From Chitinophagaceae bacterium (GTDB taxonomy: Bacteria > Bacteroidota > Bacteroidia > Chitinophagales > Chitinophagaceae): DNA of 64,000 nt. Below the pieces are notes generated by a model. The model had not been told where the DNA came from. It saw only the letters and a list, made by a program, of their open reading frames with translations, and made no database searches. Shown one piece after another: positions 8,780 to 19,100 of this stretch. Location: assembly GCA_025449935.1 (NCBI GenBank), contig JANWIJ010000045.1, positions 40,201 to 104,200 of the forward strand. The letters are read 5' to 3'. Each line of letters starts with the position of its first letter. Position 1 is the first letter of the stretch. A program made the translations under genes and the position numbers.

Positions 8780-9763
8780 TTATACCATGACAGCTACCGG
8801 ATTGTATTTATTCCTGTACTCAATGGGCGACAGGCCTGTAATTCTCTTAAACACGTTGCGGAATGCCTTGGTATCAGAATAGCCGACGTCATACATAACC
8901 TCATTGATATTTTTCCGCCCGCTTTCGAGTTTCTTTTTCGCCGCTTCGACCTTTACCCGTTGCATATATTCAACCACTGTATTGGCAGTCGCTTTTTTGA
9001 ACCGGCGTTCCAGGTTCCTTCGTCCGATACATAACTGGGCGGCCAGTTCATCCACGGTCATTTTATCCTGGAACTTAGCCTCAATCAGTTCCTGGGCTTT
9101 TCGTATCGGTTCATCATCATGTGCTTTTTGCCCGGAGAAAATAATAAAAGGTGATTGGCTGCTACGGTCTATATCAATCATAAATGCTTTGGCAATCAGG
9201 ATAGCCATATCCCTACCCGCATATTTTTCTATGAGGTAAGCGATGAGATTGAGAAAACAATAGGCTCCCCCGCTGGTATATAGTCCATCATCTTCTGTCA
9301 TGATCTTATCATCTACCAGGTCCACGTCGGGAAACATAGCTCTGAAATCGTTGGCAGCAATCCAGTGGGTAGCACATTTTTTTCCTTTCAACAACCCGGT
9401 GGCCGCGAGGAAGAAAGAACCGATACAAAAACTGGCCACCTCCGCTCCTGCCTGGTGATGCTGTATAATCCAGGGAATAAAATCCTTGTTCAGCTCCATA
9501 GCTTTATGCATATCACCGTGCATAGCAGGAATAATGATCAGGTCTGTTTGTTTTACATCACCCGTCAGGCAATCGGGTACAATGGTGTATAACCCGTTGC
9601 GTTGAACGATCTCGTGGGAAAGGCCCACCAGCTGGAGCTTAAATGCCGGCGGTTTCCCCATACCGGCACAGAACTTATTCGCTTCAGAAAATATCTGGTG
9701 AGTGCCGTCTATATTCGGCAAGCTGCTATGCCCCAGCGGAACAATTATTGATATGCTTTTCAT
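8780..9763 (-). CDS. GlxA family transcriptional regulator (DJ-1/PfpI + AraC HTH)
   Basis: A 327-residue regulator. The N-terminal half is a DJ-1/PfpI-like domain with the nucleophile-elbow segment EVASFCIGSFFLAATGLL. The C-terminal 100 residues are an AraC/XylS DNA-binding domain: two helix-turn-helix units and the signature VMYDVGYSDTKAFRNVFKRITGLSPIEYR. Ligand and targets are unknown. The track start at 9979 overlaps the divergent DinB gene; MKSISIIVPLGHSS at 9763 is the family-like N-terminus. It could regulate the adjacent divergent DinB-DoxX genes, which is inference only. Confidence 0.9.
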   Translation of the reverse strand: MKSISIIVPLGHSSLPNIDGTHQIFSEANKFCAGMGKPPAFKLQLVGLSHEIVQRNGLYTIVPDCLTGDVKQTDLIIIPAMHGDMHKAMELNKDFIPWIIQHHQAGAEVASFCIGSFFLAATGLLKGKKCATHWIAANDFRAMFPDVDLVDDKIMTEDDGLYTSGGAYCFLNLIAYLIEKYAGRDMAILIAKAFMIDIDRSSQSPFIIFSGQKAHDDEPIRKAQELIEAKFQDKMTVDELAAQLCIGRRNLERRFKKATANTVVEYMQRVKVEAAKKKLESGRKNINEVMYDVGYSDTKAFRNVFKRITGLSPIEYRNKYNPVAVMV

Positions 9764-9846
9764 AGTATAAATGTAGGAGATTTCGCTGTCGCAATCAACC
9801 CCGCAGATTGCCGTATTTGCACCCTTTAAATGCTGCCCGGAGATTC

Positions 9847-9854
9847 TAGATTTG
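9847..9854 (+). promoter_or_regulatory. -7 promoter element TAGATTTG
   Basis: Perfect TAnnTTTG. The track TTG start (9852) lies inside it, so translation must begin later, at ATG 9873. Confidence 0.6.
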
Positions 9855-9872
9855 CTGACAGCACGAAAAAAT

Positions 9873-10400
9873 ATGAGCGGAGATATTTTATATAAAAAGG
9901 AAGCGTTACAGCAATCCCTTGATAAAACTATCCTGTGCGTGCAACAGGCAGTAAAATCCTTTGGTAATGAACTCATCAATAAAGTGCCTTTTACAGGAAG
10001 CTGGACGGCAGCCCAGGTAGCCGATCATATCACCAGGTCAAACAATTCTATTTCAAAAGCCCTGATGCTGAAGGGCTCGTCAATTAACAGGGACCCGGGT
10101 GAAAGGATACCGGAACTGAAAGAAATTTTTTTGGACTTCACCACCAAACTAAACGCCCCGGAATTTATTTTACCGGACCGTGGGGACTATACAGAAGAAT
10201 CGGTCCTAGCCAGGCTGGGCCAGTCGTTTACTAAAATAAAGGGATTAAGCAACCGGGCTGAGCTGTCTGAAATAATCAACCACCCGGCCTTTGGCGATAT
10301 TACCAAATTTGAGATCCTTTATTTTGTATTGTACCACACACAACGGCATATTCATCAACTGGAGAATATTTATCACAGCCTGAAACATAGTTCGTCTTGA
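9873..10400 (+). CDS. DinB family protein
   Basis: A 175-residue four-helix-bundle protein of the DinB/YfiT-like superfamily. Helix 1 carries LQQSLDKTILCVQQAVKSF. The first metal-ligand His is in WTAAQVADHITRSN, and the last helix has LYHTQRHIHQLENIY with the HxxxH-type ligands. Members are metal-dependent thiol-S-transferases or of unknown role. The start is set by the upstream promoter. It is followed 21 bases later by the DoxX gene, probably cotranscribed. Confidence 0.85.
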   Translation: MSGDILYKKEALQQSLDKTILCVQQAVKSFGNELINKVPFTGSWTAAQVADHITRSNNSISKALMLKGSSINRDPGERIPELKEIFLDFTTKLNAPEFILPDRGDYTEESVLARLGQSFTKIKGLSNRAELSEIINHPAFGDITKFEILYFVLYHTQRHIHQLENIYHSLKHSSS

Positions 10401-10421
10401 ATTTTAACAAACTAAAACCAT

Positions 10422-10832
10422 ATGACAAACAGGTTACTGAGCTACGGGTCATTAAATACGGATATAGCCGCCCTTTTACTCCGGTTAATCTTCGGGGGAT
10501 TATTTGTTTACTACGGATACAATAAGATTGTATCATACGACCAGATACTTCCCATGTTTGGTGATATTATCGGCATTGGCTCAACTCTTTCCTTTAACCT
10601 GGTGATCTTTGCAGAATTTTTCTGCGGGCTGCTGGTGACAATCGGCCTCGTAACGCGCCTGTCTGTGATCCCGGTTTTTATAACCATGATCGTGACCTAT
10701 TTTGTGGCGCATGCCAATGATGCCTTCCAGGTAAAGAACCTCGCCTTTGTGTTCCTGTGTTTGTGCCCGGTGGTTTTTGTGCTGGGAAGCGGGAAGTATT
10801 CTGCAGATAAACTGCTATTTAAAAACAACTAA
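10422..10832 (+). CDS. DoxX family membrane protein
   Basis: A 136-residue inner-membrane protein with four hydrophobic helices. It begins with the family pattern LLLRLIFGGLFVYYGYNKI and continues with FAEFFCGLLVTIGLVTRL near residue 65. DoxX-type proteins are small quinone-associated or thiosulfate:quinone oxidoreductase-like subunits, but most copies have no known function. Confidence 0.85.
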   Translation: MTNRLLSYGSLNTDIAALLLRLIFGGLFVYYGYNKIVSYDQILPMFGDIIGIGSTLSFNLVIFAEFFCGLLVTIGLVTRLSVIPVFITMIVTYFVAHANDAFQVKNLAFVFLCLCPVVFVLGSGKYSADKLLFKNN

Positions 10833-10987
10833 CCAAACTGGTATGAAAACAACAACAGCCAGCAACAGGATGCTCTCCGGGATAATGCTGTAACTTAAAG
10901 ATCCAAACGTTCCCTCCATGAAAACCAGCTGCATCACTATGACCTTCCTGATGAATCAAAAAAAATATTTCATTTCAAAAGATCAAT

Positions 10988-11767
10988 ATGGCAACAACTT
11001 CAAAGAATGAGCCGGTAAGAACCATGGACCAGTATATTGCCGGTTTTCCCAAACCCATCCAGGTTGTCCTGGGAAAACTCAGGAACACCATCAGGAAGGC
11101 CGCCCCCGGCGCGGAAGAGACAATCAGTTACGCCATACCAACATTCACGCTTGAGGGAAATCTTGTCCATTTTGCTGCTTTCCAAAATCATATCGGTTTT
11201 TATCCCGCTCCTTCAGGAATTAAGGCATTCAGCAAAGAGTTGTCAGCCTATGAAGGAGCAAAAGGATCCATAAAATTTCCAAACGGCAAACCGATTCCAT
11301 TAAACCTTGTAACCAGGATTGTAAAATTCAGGGTGAAAGAAAACCTGGCAAAGTCTAAGGATAAATGGGTTAAGAACAAGAGCAAACCGGTTAAATCAAA
11401 AAAGCCTTCAGATGATGAACAGGTCACTGCCTGGCTGAATAAACTTGACCCGCAGGTGAAAAGTGAAATTCAGGGTGTCAGGAAAATCATTAAAGATGCC
11501 AGCACTAAACTAAATGAACGAATCAAGTGGAATGCTCCCAGCTATTATTACCAGGACGATATACTTACTTTTGGCCCATACAAACAGGACAAGATCCTGC
11601 TTGTTTTTCATCACCCGGGTGTGGTAAAAATAAAATCCAGCCTGCTCGAAGGCGACTACAAAGACAGGCGGCTCATCTATTTCAGGAACAAATCAGCCGC
11701 AGCAAAAAACAAAAAGCAACTAAAACGGATCATCAATGAAATAATAAAACTGATTGATAACAAATAA
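10988..11767 (+). CDS. Tandem DUF1801 protein
   Basis: A 259-residue cytoplasmic protein with two DUF1801 (YdhG-like) domains. The first spans about residues 12-115 (FPKPIQVVLGKLRNTIRKA ... ISYAIPTF). The second spans about 140-250 (QGVRKIIKDASTKLNERIKWNAPSYYYQDD). A Lys-rich linker joins them. Single-domain relatives are called iron chaperone-like by similarity to frataxin partners, but there is no proof for this protein. It is followed 11 bases later by the SRPBCC gene. Confidence 0.8.
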   Translation: MATTSKNEPVRTMDQYIAGFPKPIQVVLGKLRNTIRKAAPGAEETISYAIPTFTLEGNLVHFAAFQNHIGFYPAPSGIKAFSKELSAYEGAKGSIKFPNGKPIPLNLVTRIVKFRVKENLAKSKDKWVKNKSKPVKSKKPSDDEQVTAWLNKLDPQVKSEIQGVRKIIKDASTKLNERIKWNAPSYYYQDDILTFGPYKQDKILLVFHHPGVVKIKSSLLEGDYKDRRLIYFRNKSAAAKNKKQLKRIINEIIKLIDNK

Positions 11768-11778
11768 AAACAAACCAT

Positions 11779-12219
11779 ATGCAAAAGATTAATTTCTCCG
11801 CCAGTATCAATGCTCCCCGGGAAAAAGTATGGAAAACACTTTGGGAAGATGCTTCTTACAGGAAATGGACCAGTGCTTTTGCGGAAGACTCCCATGTTGT
11901 TACAGACAACTGGAAGGAAGGGAGCAAGGTGTTGTTCCTCGATGGGAAAGGCTCCGGTATGGTCAGTAAAGTGGCTGCCAACAAACCCAATGAGTACATG
12001 TCGTTCGAACACCTGGGTGAAGTAAAAGACGGCGTTGAAGATACAACCAGTGATAAAGTAAAGCAATGGGCGGGGAGTCATGAAAATTATAGCCTCCGGG
12101 ATGCAGGGGGAAAAACAGCATTAACTGTAGAAATGGATATCACGGATGACTTTAAAGATTATTTCATGAATACCTGGCCGAAGGCATTGGAAAAATTAAA
12201 GGAATTGGCTGAAAATTAA
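11779..12219 (+). CDS. SRPBCC (START/AHSA1-like) domain protein
   Basis: A 146-residue single-domain protein. The first strand and helix are the family hallmark (INFSASINAPREKVWKTLWEDASYRKW). It ends with a long C-terminal helix, DYFMNTWPKALEKLKELAEN. The fold binds hydrophobic ligands or Hsp90; the ligand here is unknown. The 11-base spacing suggests one transcript with the DUF1801 gene. Confidence 0.85.
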   Translation: MQKINFSASINAPREKVWKTLWEDASYRKWTSAFAEDSHVVTDNWKEGSKVLFLDGKGSGMVSKVAANKPNEYMSFEHLGEVKDGVEDTTSDKVKQWAGSHENYSLRDAGGKTALTVEMDITDDFKDYFMNTWPKALEKLKELAEN

Positions 12220-12287
12220 GGGTGCTTTGAATACCCCATTTAAGAACCGGAGTTAGCATTTGGAGGAAAATAATCCTGTCCTGATTG

Positions 12288-12725
12288 CTATACCCCGGCG
12301 GGAATTTCAGTAAGCATTTCCAGGTTATTATCTTTTCGCCGCCAGCCATATGTCCGCTGACCGTTCGTCACAACAATGTATTCTACCGGTACACTTATGT
12401 TATACCGGAGGGCCTGCTCCAGGGTGCTGTCATCGAGTTTTACTTCGATTGCCTTACATTCAACCATCATCCATGGCTGGTGATTACTGTCATACACTAA
12501 AATATCAAACCGCTTTCTTAATTCCCCCAGTTTTATTTCTTTTTCCACCGCGACCAGGGACGCCGGGTAATGTTTGACCTGCAAAAGGTATTGGATAAAA
12601 TTTTGGCGGACCCATTCTTCCGGGGTCAGGAGGATCCACTTCTTCCGGAATACATCAAAAATAAAATCCTTCCCCGCTTTCTTTTTAAACCGAAAACCCG
12701 GCTCGGGAAAACTGATAACCACCAT
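12288..12725 (-). CDS. HsdR N-terminal-like nuclease domain protein
   Basis: A 145-residue protein resembling the small stand-alone HSDR_N_2 family. The PD-(D/E)XK nuclease pattern is visible as RKRFDILVYD followed by PWMMVECKAI (D ... ExK). No helicase, methylase or specificity genes are nearby, so it is not a restriction system. It is divergent from the AMP nucleosidase gene with only about 30 bases between starts. Confidence 0.8.
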   Translation of the reverse strand: MVVISFPEPGFRFKKKAGKDFIFDVFRKKWILLTPEEWVRQNFIQYLLQVKHYPASLVAVEKEIKLGELRKRFDILVYDSNHQPWMMVECKAIEVKLDDSTLEQALRYNISVPVEYIVVTNGQRTYGWRRKDNNLEMLTEIPAGV

Positions 12726-12756
12726 GCTTCAAAAGTAAATGATTAAATTCGCAGGC

Positions 12757-13527
12757 ATGAAGTCAAAAGAAGAAATAGTACAGAATTGGCTGCCCCGTTA
12801 TACCGGTGAACAACTGGAAAATTTTGGGGAGTATGTTTTACTGACCAATTTCAGTAATTACGTAACCATGTTTGCTGAATGGAACAACGTGCAGGTGGTG
12901 GGTATTGGGAAACCCATGCAGTGTGCTACCGCCAATAATATCAGTATCATTAATTTCGGGATGGGCAGCCCAACAGCAGCAACCGTCATGGACCTCCTGT
13001 CCGCGATCCACCCCAAGGCAGTATTATTTTTAGGAAAATGCGGCGGTTTGAAAAAACGCAATAAGCTTGGTGACCTGATCCTGCCGATAGCGGCTATCCG
13101 GGGAGAGGGAACTTCCAATGATTATTTTCCTGCCGAAGTTCCGGCGCTGCCTGCCTTCGCTTTGCAAAAAGCAGTTTCAACCACTATCCGGGATTATGCC
13201 GTGGATTACTGGACAGGAACAGTGTACACAACAAACCGGCGTGTATGGGAGCATGATGAACCGTTTAAGGAATACCTCCAAAAAATCAGGGCTTATGCCA
13301 TTGATATGGAAACAGCTACGATTTTCACGGTGGGATTTTACAATAAAATTCCCACCGGGGCTTTACTCCTGGTCAGCGACCAGCCCATGATCCCGGAAGG
13401 TGTGAAAACAGAGGAGAGTGATAAAAATATTACGGCACTTTATGTGGAGAACCATTTGAAAATCGGGATCGATTCGTTAAAACAATTAATGAACGATGGA
13501 ATGACGGTCAGGCACTTGAAATTTTAA
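12757..13527 (+). CDS. amn: AMP nucleosidase
   Basis: Cytoplasmic enzyme cleaving AMP to adenine and ribose 5-phosphate. The length of about 256 residues is that of the short Bacteroidota form, which has only the PNP/UDP-phosphorylase-like catalytic domain. Visible motifs are FLGKCGGLKKR near residue 95, the catalytic region YAIDMETATIFTVGFYNKIP near residue 185 and LLVSDQPMIPEG. The track Met at 12739 is possible; MKSKEEIVQNW at 12757 is the more family-like start. Lipoprotein genes follow 10 bases downstream. Confidence 0.85.
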   Translation: MKSKEEIVQNWLPRYTGEQLENFGEYVLLTNFSNYVTMFAEWNNVQVVGIGKPMQCATANNISIINFGMGSPTAATVMDLLSAIHPKAVLFLGKCGGLKKRNKLGDLILPIAAIRGEGTSNDYFPAEVPALPAFALQKAVSTTIRDYAVDYWTGTVYTTNRRVWEHDEPFKEYLQKIRAYAIDMETATIFTVGFYNKIPTGALLLVSDQPMIPEGVKTEESDKNITALYVENHLKIGIDSLKQLMNDGMTVRHLKF

Positions 13528-13537
13528 CTATACAAAC

Positions 13538-13906
13538 ATGAAATCATTCATCCTGTTAGCTGTAGTATCCATTCTCTGCGTTTCGGCGGGGGATTGCGGG
13601 AAAAAACAAGCCACGTATAAAGGCAGGCTGGAGATAAAAGCCATGTGCATGAATTACACCATTGCTGTTACCGAAGGGAATATGGATACTTCACTTATAG
13701 TTGCTGACTGGAAGGACGAAAACACCGGCAAAGCCTATAAAAATGTGTTCAAACTGGGAAGCCCCTGTACTTTTCCTTCCACGATCAACCCGGGTGATGA
13801 ATTTTATTTTAAGATTGACACATCTTCCGTGCAGAATTGTATGGTCTGCATGGCTTATTACCCGACACCTCCCAAAACGCTTACGATAAAGGTGGTCGAA
13901 AAATAG
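13538..13906 (+). CDS. Small Cys-containing exported protein, paralog 1
   Basis: A 122-residue protein of unknown function. A signal peptide ends near VSAGDC, where the Cys could be lipidated, although the lipobox is atypical. The mature part has matched Cys residues and ends with NCMVCMAYYPTPPKTLTIKV. It is clearly related to the next gene: both share C-x(n)-C, a strand like SLIVADW / SLVIASW, and a CxxC-x-x-x-PTP-x-K tail. It follows amn by 10 bases, possibly by read-through. Confidence 0.7.
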   Translation: MKSFILLAVVSILCVSAGDCGKKQATYKGRLEIKAMCMNYTIAVTEGNMDTSLIVADWKDENTGKAYKNVFKLGSPCTFPSTINPGDEFYFKIDTSSVQNCMVCMAYYPTPPKTLTIKVVEK

Positions 13907-13967
13907 TTGACCTGGCCAGGGCAGGCAGCATTAAGGCCGCGATAATTGTCAAAAAAGAAAAAGAAAA

Positions 13968-14354
13968 GTGAAAAAAATTAACCTGGTTGTCATATTATTC
14001 ACGGTTTGCGCCATAACCGGCTTTCAATGCAAAAAAGACTTTTTCCTTACTGGTTGTCTGCAGGGAAAAGTGATTGATAACTATTGTGCGGATATCATCA
14101 TCCAGGTAACGGGTGGAACCTATGACCCTTCCCTGGTGATTGCTTCCTGGCAGGATCCTGCATCGGGCATCACCTATTCAAACGTTTTTGCTGTTGAGAA
14201 TTATTGTGAAATACAAAAAGCCGGCATTATGACAGGCAGCGACATCTCTTTCCGGATCGGCGGGTACGCTACCATTAATGATTGCATAACCTGTCTTGGC
14301 ATCAGGCCAACCCCGGCCAAAAAGAATATAATAAAGCTGGCCTCCTGCCCGTAA
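13968..14354 (+). CDS. Small Cys-containing exported protein, paralog 2
   Basis: A 128-residue exported protein, GTG start, with signal peptide MKKINLVVILFTVCAITGFQC and probable lipidated Cys. It shares the fold of its neighbour: NVFAVENYC, then DCITCLGIRPTPAKKN. The CxxC is followed by the same PTPxKK sequence in both copies. The Cys pairs suggest disulfides in the periplasm or at the cell surface. Function unknown; a tandem duplication followed by divergence is the simplest reading. Confidence 0.7.
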   Translation: MKKINLVVILFTVCAITGFQCKKDFFLTGCLQGKVIDNYCADIIIQVTGGTYDPSLVIASWQDPASGITYSNVFAVENYCEIQKAGIMTGSDISFRIGGYATINDCITCLGIRPTPAKKNIIKLASCP

Positions 14355-14403
14355 AGCATTTCCCGCGACAGTATAATAATGATTGCTATCTTAGACAGGC
14401 TGT

Positions 14404-16113
14404 ATGTTACCTCTCCTGCAAATAAATAATCTTTGTGTTGATTTTGTTTCCGGAACAGATACCACCTCTGCCTTAAAGAATATATCCGTCTCCGTAAACC
14501 GGGGTGAGATAGTTGCGCTGGTCGGAGAATCAGGATCCGGAAAATCGGTGACCGCACTTTCCATACTACAACTGGTTCCCTCTCCCCCGGCAAAATATTT
14601 GTCCGGGGAAATTCTTTTTTCAGAAAATGGGAAAGAAGTCACTGACCTCCTGCAAAGGAACCGTTATGAGATGCAGGATATCAGGGGCAATAAGATCGGC
14701 ATTATCTTCCAGGAGCCCATGACCTCCTTAAACCCCGTACTTACCTGCGGTGAACAGGTGATGGAAGGCATCCTCCTGCATAAAAAAGTATCCAAAGCCG
14801 ATGCAAAAAAACAAACGATCCGTTGGTTCGAACAGGTAAAACTTCCGGACCCGGAAGCTATGTTTTCCCGTTACCCGCATCAACTGAGTGGAGGCCAGAA
14901 GCAACGGGTGATGATTGCAATTGCGATGTGTTGCGGACCCTCGCTGCTGATCTGTGATGAACCCACTACCGCGCTCGATGTGACCGTTCAAAAAACCATC
15001 CTCCGGCTGATCAGGGAATTACAGGAGCAATCAGGCATGGGTGTTATTTTTATTACGCATGATCTGGGTGTAGTAGCTGAAATAGCAGATAAAGCCGTTG
15101 TCATGTACCAGGGTGAAATCGTAGAACAAAATTCCGTAAAGGAAATTTTTGCTGCCCCACGGCATCCTTATACTAAGGCCCTGCTGGCTTGCCGGCCCGT
15201 CAATCATAAGAGAGGTGAAAGATTACCAGTGGTGAGTGATTTCCTGGAAGCCGCATCAGGGGTAAAAATCCAGGAGCCCCGGGTGACGGAAGTGGTGCCT
15301 GTTATCCCGCCAAAAAATCCCGTGCTGCTCCGGGTTGAGCATCTCTCCGTTTTGTTCCCCGCGAAAAAAACATTTTTCGGCAAAGTCCTTTCTTATACCA
15401 GGGCGGTTGATGATGTCAGTTTTGAAGTCTGTCAGGGAGAAACACTGGGTCTTGTGGGGGAAAGCGGTTGTGGCAAAACCACGCTTGGCCGAACCCTGCT
15501 CCGGCTGATTGATCCAACAAATGGAAAGATCACGTACGATGGAATTGACCTTACTGCGAAAAAAAGAGAGGAGCTTTTATCGCTGCGTAAAGAGATACAG
15601 ATTGTATTCCAGGACCCTTATTCTTCACTGAATCCCCGGATCACCATCGGGGCAGCGATAGCTGAGCCCATGAAAGTGCATGGGCTGTTGCCGACAGGCA
15701 GGCAACGAAAGGATAAAGTGATGGAGTTGCTGGAAAAAGTTAATCTGAAAGCGGAGCATTTTAACCGTTACCCGCACGAGTTTTCCGGAGGGCAACGGCA
15801 ACGGATTGTTATCGCAAGAGCCCTGGCGCTGGGCCCATCTTTCATTGTGTGTGATGAATCCGTTTCAGCATTGGATGTAAGTGTGCAGGCACAGGTACTC
15901 AACTTATTAAATGACCTGAAAAAAGAATTTGGCTTTACGGTTATTTTCATCTCGCATGATCTCTCCGTGGTGCGTTATATCAGTAACCGCATCATGGTAA
16001 TGAACAAAGGGAAAATAGTGGAAAGCGGCTATGCCGATGATATCTATTTTAACCCCCAATCTGAATATACCAGGAAACTGATCTCGTCAGTACCCGGGAG
16101 CATCGTTGCTTAG
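14404..16113 (+). CDS. Fused dipeptide/oligopeptide-type ABC transporter ATPase
   Basis: A 569-residue protein with two full ABC ATPase domains of the DppD/DppF kind in one chain. Domain 1 has Walker A GESGSGKS, signature LSGGQKQR and Walker B LLICDEPTTALD. Domain 2 (from about residue 305) has GESGCGKT, FSGGQRQR and FIVCDESVSALD. Each is followed by the oligopeptide/dipeptide C-terminal extension (HPYTKALLACRP). The catalytic Glu is kept in both, though domain 2 has DES instead of the usual DEP. No permease or solute-binding gene is adjacent, so the partners lie elsewhere. The 3' end overlaps the convergent TraB gene by 4 bases. Confidence 0.92.
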   Translation: MLPLLQINNLCVDFVSGTDTTSALKNISVSVNRGEIVALVGESGSGKSVTALSILQLVPSPPAKYLSGEILFSENGKEVTDLLQRNRYEMQDIRGNKIGIIFQEPMTSLNPVLTCGEQVMEGILLHKKVSKADAKKQTIRWFEQVKLPDPEAMFSRYPHQLSGGQKQRVMIAIAMCCGPSLLICDEPTTALDVTVQKTILRLIRELQEQSGMGVIFITHDLGVVAEIADKAVVMYQGEIVEQNSVKEIFAAPRHPYTKALLACRPVNHKRGERLPVVSDFLEAASGVKIQEPRVTEVVPVIPPKNPVLLRVEHLSVLFPAKKTFFGKVLSYTRAVDDVSFEVCQGETLGLVGESGCGKTTLGRTLLRLIDPTNGKITYDGIDLTAKKREELLSLRKEIQIVFQDPYSSLNPRITIGAAIAEPMKVHGLLPTGRQRKDKVMELLEKVNLKAEHFNRYPHEFSGGQRQRIVIARALALGPSFIVCDESVSALDVSVQAQVLNLLNDLKKEFGFTVIFISHDLSVVRYISNRIMVMNKGKIVESGYADDIYFNPQSEYTRKLISSVPGSIVA

Positions 16114-19100
16114 TCCGAATAACTCATACTCTCAGGCCTGCTGCCTGTTTCATCATAGAATTCTTTCCCGCTGTTCCTGCGGGAATAAAGCATTTTTTTC
16201 AAGGCTAAACTTAACTGGCGTTGAAGTGGTTCATCTTCCCGGATCTTTGTTTCGGTAAAGGCAGTAAAATCAAAACTGTTGTATTTATCAAAATTGAACA
16301 AATTGTATACATACGCCGGGAGATTAACTTTAGCCGTGTCTGCAAATTCGAAGTCCGCCGGGTTTTCGGGCACCAGCCCAACGGAAGCAAGTTTCCAGGT
16401 GAGATCATCCTTTTTTTCTTTATACCTGAAAAAATAAACATATCCTTTTTTGCCCTTATAGCTTGCTTTCAGCCGGTCTATGTAAACGACCGAGTCAGGC
16501 TTCTCATAATCTTTTTTATCCAATAGCGCACTCCGCCCCAGGTCAAGATGGTTATTATAGACAGGCGGGAATTTATTCGATTTTTTTAACCGCTTCAGGT
16601 CGGCATACAGTTCATACCTGTAATCATCCAGGCCGGCAAAATAGGTTAACAGGGTATCCGGGTAAGGACGGTTATTCTTAATCATCAATAACAGGGTACG
16701 GTATTTCAATCGCTTGTCATTTGAGTTCAGCATTTGGCGGATCAACGGCTGCACCGAAGGGTTCGATTCCCAGAAAGGGAGCAACAACGTAGCGTATAAA
16801 CTCAGGTTTTCGTTGCCAAAATCTTTTTCTTTACCGGCACCTGTATACAAAACCAGTTTCTCCTCCAGTTTGTTCTCTTCCGCCTTATCAATAGCTTTTT
16901 TCTTTTCCGCAATTGATTGCTTTTTTAATTCCTGTTTTGCTTCGATCAAAAATTTACTGAAATATATTTCGTAGTCGGCTTGCTTTACCAACTGGCTGTC
17001 GATCATCCGCCCCAGCAACCTCATCATACTTGTTTTATAGTCTTCCAGGTTCAATAGCGGTAACAGGTCCCGTAAGATGGTCCTGGTCAGTGGCAACGAA
17101 TCATATAATTCATCCAGGAACTTACCGTCGGTATAGTGATAATCCGGGCGATAGAGACTCAGGAGGCTGGATGGACTCTCTGGCGAATAACCAGAACCCG
17201 TAAAATCCAGCACGGGAGGTTCTGTATTGATAATATCACGGAATATTCCGTAGGCATATAAATTCTTTTGTTGCAATAAATTTTCTAATACCGGGTACTG
17301 GAGCTGAATGGTATCATCCAGGGCATAATAAAGCTGTTTAAGATAGTCAGCCGCTGCCCTGGTTTTCATACTTCCCAGCTTATTAATTAATGCCTCTTTG
17401 GTATCCAGGTATTTTTTTTCACGCCAGTTTAGCCCGGAGATCATTTTCTTAAGTTGCGGGAAATCGGATGAATCCAGGTCAATCGTGGAAATATGTTTTA
17501 CTGCCCTTTTGTGAAGGGAGCTGTCGCTGCTCCAGAAATCTTCAAAGAAAATAGTTGATTTTTTGACAAACGGGTTGATCCCTTTCAGGGTGTCGGCAGG
17601 GGTGAATGTCTCGTAAAATGTTTTAATAAACTCGCTGGGTGCTGTCAGCGTATCAGACTGCGTGGTCAATGAAAAATTGATCCCGTCTTTATAGAAGGTC
17701 TTACCCCAGATAGTCCGGCTGCTGCCGCTGTCCGTAAGGATTGTTTCCCAAACCCGCATATTATTGGGGAGGGTTGTTTTTTTCCTGAATTTGACGATCC
17801 AGGTTGTATCGCCCATAAATGACACCTGCTTTTCTTTTTCAAGCAGACTGCTGTCCCGGGTATAATAGTATCGCGGGGACCGGTAGAATGATATATATAT
17901 TTTTTCCCCGGTCGTATCATTGCTGACTATCTTGTTTCGGAAAGCCCCTGCTTCCAGCAGGTCATTCTCCGACTCTTCTTCCTCCTGCCCTCCGGATCCC
18001 GTATAATCAAATTGAGGAATGCCCAGTTTGATCTTTTTATCTTCTGTATACACCGGTGTCTTCACCGAGTAGTACAGCGATGTATCCGTGTCCGTTTTCG
18101 CAGGCCCGTATTTAAAAGGCCTGATCTCGAAAGAATCCAGGAATTTGGACATCGCCGGTTTTTCCTCTTTGGCATGCGTGACCAGTGTATAGTAATGAGG
18201 ACCCTGGAGAATGAAGCGGGTAAGATAAACTGAACCATTCTTCCCCCTGTATTTGCTTTCCAGTGCCGGGTATCCATTGTGATTGCTGTACCGGCGTACC
18301 AGTTGCGTGTCAATAAAATCCGACGCGGCGAAACTTTCATCCATCAGCCCAAGGTCAAAACTGTCTTCTTCGGCGAAACGATAGTTATGTATATCAGTCC
18401 TGATGATACGGTAATGGATACCGGTGGCTTTATCTTCCGCATCATAGATCCAGCTGCCGTCATTGCCTTCATAGGGCTGATGGGGCAAATCCACCGCAAA
18501 ACCGCCATGAGCCGGCGAAAACTTTTTCCATCCCGGGGCGACATGTTCAGTAATGTTTTTGTACTCCATTAACTGGATACTTCCAAAAAAACGTTTTGCC
18601 TCTTCTCCCGCTTTTACATAATCACCCGTACCGCTCATTTTAAAAAACAATATCTCGAACGGGGTAATAAAAATATTATACCGCTGTATATCGCCACGGC
18701 GGGTACGGTTTGAAATATCAAATCCCCGGTACCCGTTTTTCGTGATAGCCGTCCTCGAAATTATTTTGCCGGGTACGTTTTCGTATAAAAGGCTGTCAAT
18801 GGTTTTATAAACATTCTCCGCAGAGTGATCCCACATCCACGCATTGGTCATAATGCGGGTAACCATGTAATAGCTTCCATTCGCCATGTCAGCATACTGT
18901 TTCTGGTCGAGCGCGGGGTCGTCTCCGAATTTGTAGAATTTCCCGGGGATATCCACTTTGTAGAACCCGTCTTCTGCAGGTGCGGGCTGGAAACTAACCG
19001 GTACCCGTATTTTATCCACCATCTCCTTTTGCCGGCTGGCCCGTTCTCCCATTTTTACTGGTCGCAACCGGTACCCTCTCCTCCTCAATATTTCAATAAC

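Noticed and set aside
10843-10893. 17-codon ORF between the DoxX and DUF1801 genes
   Set aside because: Too short, no recognisable product and no promoter element; could be a start-codon remnant but not supportable.
12288-12725. Restriction-modification system from the HsdR_N-like gene
   Set aside because: Only the small nuclease-like domain is present; no helicase, methylase or specificity genes nearby.
16714-16974. Several Ser/Phe-rich plus-strand ORFs inside the TraB gene (e.g. 86 aa)
   Set aside because: Antisense shadows of Glu/Lys-rich coding sequence.
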